Shown one piece after another: positions 59,750-64,000 of a stretch of 64,000 bases of DNA. Location of the stretch: the NCBI RefSeq assembly GCF_004959935.1, contig NZ_SMYN01000008.1, positions 352-64,351 of the forward strand, given 5' to 3'. Source of the DNA: Falsirhodobacter xinxiangensis (lineage in GTDB: Bacteria; Pseudomonadota; Alphaproteobacteria; Rhodobacterales; Rhodobacteraceae). Under the pieces are notes generated by a model. It was not told the origin of the DNA. It did no database searches and saw nothing but the letters and a program-made list of their open reading frames with translations. The translations under genes were made by a program, and so were the position numbers. How positions within the stretch are numbered: position 1 is the stretch's first letter; each line of letters begins with the position of its first letter.

Positions 59750-59920
59750 TCAGACCAGCGGCAGGCGCGGATGCGGGATCGGAAGCGGCGCAGGCAGCCG
59801 CGGCAGGGGCAGCGGCAGGGCGATCGGCGGGAAGGGCAGCGGGAAGATGCCGTCCAGCGCGCCCCCCGAAACCATGTCGATCTGACGCGGCTCCAGTTCG
59901 GTAATCTCGGTATGGCTCAT
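59750..59920 (-). CDS. Double-glycine precursor peptide D, proline-rich core (56 aa)
   Basis: The leader ends TELEPRQIDMVSGG (cleavage after Gly20). The 36-residue core has 13 prolines in alternating patterns such as PLPLPRLPAPLPIPHP, with no Cys and two Arg. It resembles, in composition only, proline-rich antimicrobial peptides. GGAGA precedes ATG 59920. It is the first gene of the minus-strand peptide operon. Confidence 0.7.
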   Translation of the reverse strand: MSHTEITELEPRQIDMVSGGALDGIFPLPFPPIALPLPLPRLPAPLPIPHPRLPLV

Positions 59921-60199
59921 TGCTTTCTCCATCCGGTCGCATTCGAAGGCGACCGGGGACATCAAGCCATGAACCGGACGGGTTCCCTATTCGGCAGGGT
60001 GGCGTAAGCCCTTGGACAGATGACCTAGTCCGGGCGCCAATCCCGCCATCTTCGGCGGGAACTTGCGCAGGGCGAAGGCGCGAAACACGCAGAAAATCGC
60101 CTCGATCCCGTGTTTTGGGCGATCCGGGCTGCCCCTTGCGGGGAATCGGGGCATCTTTGCGAAACGTCTATTTTCTTCAGATGCCCAGAGGAGACACCC
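59921..60199. promoter_or_regulatory. Divergent control region of the peptide operon and LuxR gene
   Basis: This 279-bp gap has no gene. It contains a perfect hairpin, TCCCGCC-ATCTTC-GGCGGGA (60041-60060), and an AT-richer stretch just before the LuxR start (TCTATTTTCTTC). No promoter boxes were resolved with confidence. Confidence 0.5.
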
Positions 60200-60589
60200 G
60201 TGAAGGATTTGATGACGCCCGACGCCGAAGGGGAAGATATCCGCACCAAGATCATTATCGCCAATGCCAACCCCGCTTTTCAGGACGACATGCGCCAGAT
60301 CATCGAACAGCTGCACCCGGATGCGCAGGTCATCATGATCTCGCCGCAGGCCGAGGTCGCCGCGCCTTGCCCCGAGGATGCGCTGGCGCGCCTTTCGGGC
60401 CGTCAGCGCGACGTTCTGGAGCTGCTGGTCGAGGGGCACACCAACAAGACCATCGCGCGGCGGCTGAGCATTTCGCCATCGACCGTCCGCGTCCATGTCT
60501 CGGCGCTGTTGCGTGCGCTTGGGGTCAACACACGCACGGCCGCCGCCGCGCTGGCCGCCCGCGGCTTTCGGCCGGGATTGCAGGCGTGA
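60200..60589 (+). CDS. LuxR-type (GerE) transcriptional regulator
   Basis: A 129-residue protein: an N-terminal receiver-like remnant (residues 1-45) and a LuxR HTH (LSGRQRDVLELLVEGHTNKTIARRLSISPSTVRVHVSALLRALGV, split here as several blocks). GTG 60200 has AGAGGAGA upstream. It is much shorter than full NarL-type regulators and lacks the receiver core. It is divergent from the peptide operon and is its likely regulator. Confidence 0.78.
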   Translation: MKDLMTPDAEGEDIRTKIIIANANPAFQDDMRQIIEQLHPDAQVIMISPQAEVAAPCPEDALARLSGRQRDVLELLVEGHTNKTIARRLSISPSTVRVHVSALLRALGVNTRTAAAALAARGFRPGLQA

Positions 60590-61438
60590 TCAGGACATGT
60601 CCATGATCTCTTCCTTGATCGCCGCGATGATGTCGCTGCGCTGGAGCGCCGAAGCCCCGGCCTTGGCGGCATAGCTGAGCGCCAGAAGCCGGATCACGCT
60701 GGCCAGCGCCGTATTCGATGGGCCAAGCCCGAAGCTGGCGACATGGCAGGGCAGCACCACGTCCGACAGGCGCTGAAGCTCCAGCTGCGACCCGCGATCT
60801 GTCAAGGTCACGATCGACAGCCGGCTGGTGCGGGCATAGGACAGCAGCGGCTTCAGCATCGCCGCGTGGGGCGGCAGGGTGATCAGCAGCAGCACGTCCT
60901 TCGGGCCAAGCATCGCCAGCTCTTCGGCCAGCGCGCTTTGCCCGATGCCCAGCAGCAGCACCCCATGCCGCAGCCGCGCCAGTTGCAGCCGGGCATAGCG
61001 CGCCAGCCCTTCATCGAGGCCCAGACCCAGAACCCAGATGCGCGGCGCTTCCGCGATCAGGTCGGTCGCGGCGGCAAGGGTGTCGGAGCGCATCTCCTCG
61101 AAGGTGCGGGTCAGGTTCTTCAACTCCAGTTCCAGATGGGCGCCGATGGTGCGGCCCATCGCGACCTGTCCCGACTGCGCCAGCGACATCTCATACGGTG
61201 CCGCGCGGTCGCGTTCCTCGCGCGCCTGTGCCTTCACCTCGTTGAAATCGCTGTAACCCAGATGCTGAAAGAACCGAGCCGCCGTGGCCTTGGACACGCC
61301 CGCCAACCGCGCGATCTCGGACGCGGGAAAGGTCAGGATGTCGTCCTGCCGGTCAAGGATCAGCTGCGCCAGCTTCTGCTCGCCCGCCGTCAGCCGGTCG
61401 TAGTTTTCCTGAATCCTGAGGACCAGTCTTGATGCCAT
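60590..61438 (-). CDS. MurR/RpiR-family transcriptional regulator
   Basis: A 282-residue protein: HTH (SEIARLAGVSKATAARFFQHLGYSDF) and SIS domain (WVLGLGLDEGLARYARLQLARL). It is divergent from the COG0212-like gene, with four TGAAAC half-sites between them. The ligand is probably a phosphorylated metabolite; the nearby transport genes suggest a thiamine-pathway compound. Confidence 0.88.
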   Translation of the reverse strand: MASRLVLRIQENYDRLTAGEQKLAQLILDRQDDILTFPASEIARLAGVSKATAARFFQHLGYSDFNEVKAQAREERDRAAPYEMSLAQSGQVAMGRTIGAHLELELKNLTRTFEEMRSDTLAAATDLIAEAPRIWVLGLGLDEGLARYARLQLARLRHGVLLLGIGQSALAEELAMLGPKDVLLLITLPPHAAMLKPLLSYARTSRLSIVTLTDRGSQLELQRLSDVVLPCHVASFGLGPSNTALASVIRLLALSYAAKAGASALQRSDIIAAIKEEIMDMS

Positions 61439-61482
61439 CGGTCACCTCCGTCCGGAAAAGATTAGCACCCCTCTTGCAAAGA

Positions 61483-61518
61483 TGAAACATTGGTTTCATA
61501 GAAATGAAACACTGAAAC
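61483..61518. promoter_or_regulatory. Operator with four TGAAAC half-sites
   Basis: TGAAAC at 61483, inverted GTTTCA at 61493 (a 16-bp dyad TGAAACATTGGTTTCA), and direct TGAAAC copies at 61505 and 61513. It lies between the divergent RpiR gene and the transport operon and is the likely RpiR binding array. Confidence 0.65.
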
Positions 61519-61534
61519 CCCACACAGCGATTCC

Positions 61535-62260
61535 ATGCAGCATCCCCGCCTCATCCGCCAGCGCATCTGGGACAGGCTTGCGCCCGTCGCGCGGCCCGAT
61601 GCCCGGTTCCATTTGGATTTCGAACAGTTCGTTCCCGATTTCCAAGGATCGGACGTCGCCACGGGGCGGATCGCCCATCTGGCCGATGCGCTGTGCTTCG
61701 TCACCCCCGACAATGCGATGCTGGCCCTGCGCGCGCATCTGATCCGCGAAGGGCGCAGCTTCCTCATGGCCAGCTACAACCTGCGCCGGGGGTTCCTGCT
61801 GGTCGATCCCGCCGCGATGCCCGCCCTGGCCCCCGAGGATCTGGCGACGCTGGACGTGATCGAACGCCATGCCCGGCCGCTGGACCTTGCCGCATTGGCG
61901 GCGATGGGGCGGATCGGACTGGTCGCGACCGGCGCATCCGCGGTGTCGGTGGACGGTATCCGCTTTGGCCGCGGGCATACGTTCCTCGATCTGGAATGGG
62001 GCATCTTTTCGCATCTGGGTCTGGTGGACGAGCGCACGAAGATCGCAGCCATCACCCATGACGTGCAGCTTGTGGACGATCTTCTGCACCTGTCGGACGG
62101 CGATCTGCCCGTGGACCTGATCGCGACGCCGACCCGGTTGGTCGTCGTGGCGCGGCAGGGCCGCAGGCCGCGCGGCGTCCGCTGGGACGGGATCGACACG
62201 GATATGATCGACACAATCCCCCCGCTGCGCGAATTGGCGCAGGACCGGGGCATCGCCTGA
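61535..62260 (+). CDS. 5-formyltetrahydrofolate cyclo-ligase-like protein (COG0212)
   Basis: A 241-residue MTHFS-fold protein. GHTFLDLEWGIFSHLGLVD and THDVQLVDDLL match the C-terminal part of the fold, but the ATP-binding basic N-terminal motif is weak. COG0212 paralogs often sit with thiamine-salvage genes and are thought not to act on folate. That agrees with the THI5-type importer downstream. No good ribosome site precedes ATG 61535. Confidence 0.78.
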   Translation: MQHPRLIRQRIWDRLAPVARPDARFHLDFEQFVPDFQGSDVATGRIAHLADALCFVTPDNAMLALRAHLIREGRSFLMASYNLRRGFLLVDPAAMPALAPEDLATLDVIERHARPLDLAALAAMGRIGLVATGASAVSVDGIRFGRGHTFLDLEWGIFSHLGLVDERTKIAAITHDVQLVDDLLHLSDGDLPVDLIATPTRLVVVARQGRRPRGVRWDGIDTDMIDTIPPLRELAQDRGIA

Positions 62261-62282
62261 ACACCGAAGCCGGGAGCTTTCC

Positions 62283-63245
62283 ATGACCCTTTCCCTTGAC
62301 CGCCGCCTTTTCCTTGGCCTTGCGGGTGCAGCCGCGTTGATGCCGATGCGCGGGCGGGCGGCCACGCCCTTCGCGTTTCAGGCAAGCTGGATCAACGACG
62401 CGGAATTCGCGGGCTATTTCCTTGCCGCCGACAACGGCTATTACACCGCCGAGGGGCTGGATCTGACCTATCTGTCCGGCGGGCCGGACGTGATCCCGGA
62501 AAGCACGCTCATCACCGGGCGGGCGGATCTGACGCTGACGACGCCCGACACCACGATCAAGGCGATCACGGAACAGGGTGCCCCTTTCAAGATCATCGGC
62601 GCGCAATACCAGAAGAACCCGCTGGGCATCGTGTCGCTGGCCAAGGCCCCGATCAACGAGCCGAAGGACCTGATCGGCAAGACGCTGGCCGTGCCGCCCG
62701 TCAACGTCATCTCGGTCGAGGCGATGCTGGCCGCGAACGGCATCACGCGCAATCAGCTGACCATCGTCCCCTATGCCTATGATCCGACGCCGCTGATCCG
62801 GGGCGAGATCGACGCCTCGGTCGATTTCACGACCAACGTGCCCTATACGATCAAGCTGGCGGGCGAGGAGGCGACGTCCTTCCTGCTGTATGACCACGGC
62901 TATACCGTGTTCAACGACACGGTGGTCGTGACCGAAGACGTGCTGGCATCGCGGCGCGGCGAGTTGGTCGCCTTCCTGCGCGCATCCCGCAAGGGATGGG
63001 AGGAGAATCTGGTCGATCCGGCGAAATACCCGCCGACATGGGCCGATACCTGGTTCGCAGGCACGGGCCGCGAGATCGACAACGAGGTGTTCTTCAACAC
63101 CGCGCAGAAACCGCTGATCGAAGCCGAAGGCGGCATCTTCGCCATGTCCGAAGACGCGATCGCAGCCAATATCGAGGCGCTGGCCAAGGTCGGCATCGCC
63201 GCCACGCGCGATCACTTCGACACCACGTTGCTTGAAGAAATCTGA
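62283..63245 (+). CDS. NMT1/THI5-like ABC importer binding protein (ThiY-like)
   Basis: A 320-residue secreted protein; the signal peptide begins [16 protein letters not shown], with twin Arg, so Tat export is possible. [22 protein letters not shown] is the THI5/NMT1 ligand-domain start. The family binds formylaminopyrimidine or related thiamine precursors, and also sulfonates or riboflavin. It overlaps the ATPase start by one base (TGATG). Confidence 0.85.
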   Translation: MTLSLDRRLFLGLAGAAALMPMRGRAATPFAFQASWINDAEFAGYFLAADNGYYTAEGLDLTYLSGGPDVIPESTLITGRADLTLTTPDTTIKAITEQGAPFKIIGAQYQKNPLGIVSLAKAPINEPKDLIGKTLAVPPVNVISVEAMLAANGITRNQLTIVPYAYDPTPLIRGEIDASVDFTTNVPYTIKLAGEEATSFLLYDHGYTVFNDTVVVTEDVLASRRGELVAFLRASRKGWEENLVDPAKYPPTWADTWFAGTGREIDNEVFFNTAQKPLIEAEGGIFAMSEDAIAANIEALAKVGIAATRDHFDTTLLEEI

Positions 63246-64000
63246 TGCCCGTCGGTCTGTCCCTTTCCGGCGTCTCGCGCCATTTCGACGGGCGCGGCGG
63301 CAGGGTCGCGGCGCTGTCGGGCGTCTCGCTGGAGGTTGCTCCGGGGGCGTTCACCGCGCTGATCGGTCCTTCGGGCTGCGGGAAATCCACGCTTCTGCGG
63401 CTGGCGGTCGGGCTGGACCTGCCGGATGCGGGGCGCGTCTCGGTCGGGGGGCTGTCCCCGGCCGAGGCGGCGCGCAAGGGGCTGACCGGGATCGCGTTTC
63501 AGGACGCCGCGCTGCTGCCGTGGCGCAGCGTCGAGGACAACATCGCGCTGCCCTTCGATGTGCTGCGCCGTCCGCATGATGCCGCGCGCATCGCGGAACT
63601 GATCGCGCTGGTCGGGCTGACCGGGTTCGAAAAGGCCCTGCCGGGAGAGCTTTCGGGCGGCATGCGCCAGCGCGTCGCCATCGCCCGCGCCCTGGTCAAC
63701 GACCCCGAGATGCTGTTTCTGGACGAGCCGTTCGGCGCGCTGGACCAGATCCTGCGCCGCCAGATGAATGTCGAATTGCAGCGCATCTGGATGGAGAGCC
63801 GCACGACGACGCTGCTGGTCACCCATGGCATCGACGAGGCGATCTTTCTGGCCGACCGCGTGGTGGTGATGGCCGCCCGTCCGGGGCGGATCGCGCGCGT
63901 GATCGACATCCCGTTCCCGCGCCCGCGCCGGGCAGAGCTGTTCGGCACGCCCGAATTCGCCGCGCTGGAGGCCGAAATCGCAGGGGCGCTCGATGGCCAT
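63245..64000 (+). CDS. ABC importer ATPase (SsuB/ThiZ-like), 3'-truncated by window edge
   Basis: At least 252 residues, no stop before the window end. Walker [10 protein letters not shown], signature LSGGMRQR, Walker B MLFLDEP and VTHGIDEA are present. The protein should be nearly complete at the edge. A permease gene (ThiX/SsuC-like) would be expected just beyond 64000. Confidence 0.88.
   Translation, partial: MPVGLSLSGVSRHFDGRGGRVAALSGVSLEVAPGAFTALIGPSGCGKSTLLRLAVGLDLPDAGRVSVGGLSPAEAARKGLTGIAFQDAALLPWRSVEDNIALPFDVLRRPHDAARIAELIALVGLTGFEKALPGELSGGMRQRVAIARALVNDPEMLFLDEPFGALDQILRRQMNVELQRIWMESRTTTLLVTHGIDEAIFLADRVVVMAARPGRIARVIDIPFPRPRRAELFGTPEFAALEAEIAGALDGH

Overview
The window is GC-rich, densely packed bacterial DNA with short gaps, many ATGA/GTGA/TTGA stop-start overlaps, and many ABC importers. 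Gene content (a RepB/ParAB-type replicon module, NasS-NasT, Gci/Gli galactarolactone enzymes, TctC-like binding protein, YeeE/rhodanese pair) points to an alphaproteobacterium, most likely Rhodobacteraceae (Paracoccus/Rhodobacter/Roseobacter group). A plasmid-type replication initiator with iterons plus parAB at 11.6-15.4 kb indicates that the window lies on a plasmid or chromid rather than the main chromosome. No rRNA, tRNA, CRISPR array or transposase was seen.

Layout. 1-8 kb: galactarolactone/sugar-acid catabolism (Gci, Gli and another enolase-superfamily enzyme), followed on the minus strand by a cupin and a Dpp-type ABC importer without a binding protein. 8-11.4 kb: FAD protein, PRC-barrel protein, semialdehyde dehydrogenase. 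11.6-15.4 kb: replicon core (repB, five iterons, AT-rich stretch, parA, parB), bracketed by two copies of the palindrome TTGCCAATTGGCAA. 15.4-20.8 kb: a cell-envelope-like cassette (hexapeptide acyltransferase, ACP, AMP-ligase, SDR, SGNH hydrolase, glycosyltransferase, M15-like protein) with a shared promoter/operator element on both flanks. 20.8-23 kb: a sensor kinase broken by an in-frame stop, a receiver protein, a GST. 23.2-28.5 kb: RpiR regulator, AfuABC-like importer and phosphatase. 29-32 kb: nasS-nasT and an FNT channel with a structured leader. 32-40 kb: amino-acid oxidase, hydratase, epimerase, periplasmic rhodanese with YeeE sulfur transporter, a mer-like MerR/glutaredoxin-MauE pair, and an HxlR-regulated oxidoreductase. 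40-47 kb: aspartase, LysR, and a TctDE-like two-component system with an orphan TctC and a CitMHS permease. 47-54 kb: IclR-regulated peptide-type importer with an LLM monooxygenase. 54-55.5 kb: HNH/DUF982/UDG operon. 55.5-60.6 kb: a bacteriocin-like export locus with C39-peptidase ABC transporter, HlyD adaptor, four double-glycine-type precursor peptides, one leaderless small membrane peptide and a divergent LuxR regulator. 60.6-64 kb: RpiR, COG0212-like protein and THI5-type ABC importer running off the right edge.

The most novel-looking locus is the small-peptide export cluster at 55.5-60.6 kb. Its precursors share a leader of the form ELxxxxIxxVSGG but have unrelated cores, one of them extremely proline-rich. 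Other points worth following are the symmetric palindromes around the replicon core, the shared element TTGACG-N14/15-TGACCGTTTTTGTC, the mer-like operator paired with a Cys-to-His MerR, and the NasT-type leader. Gene functions are family-level assignments from motifs read by eye; no database search was run.
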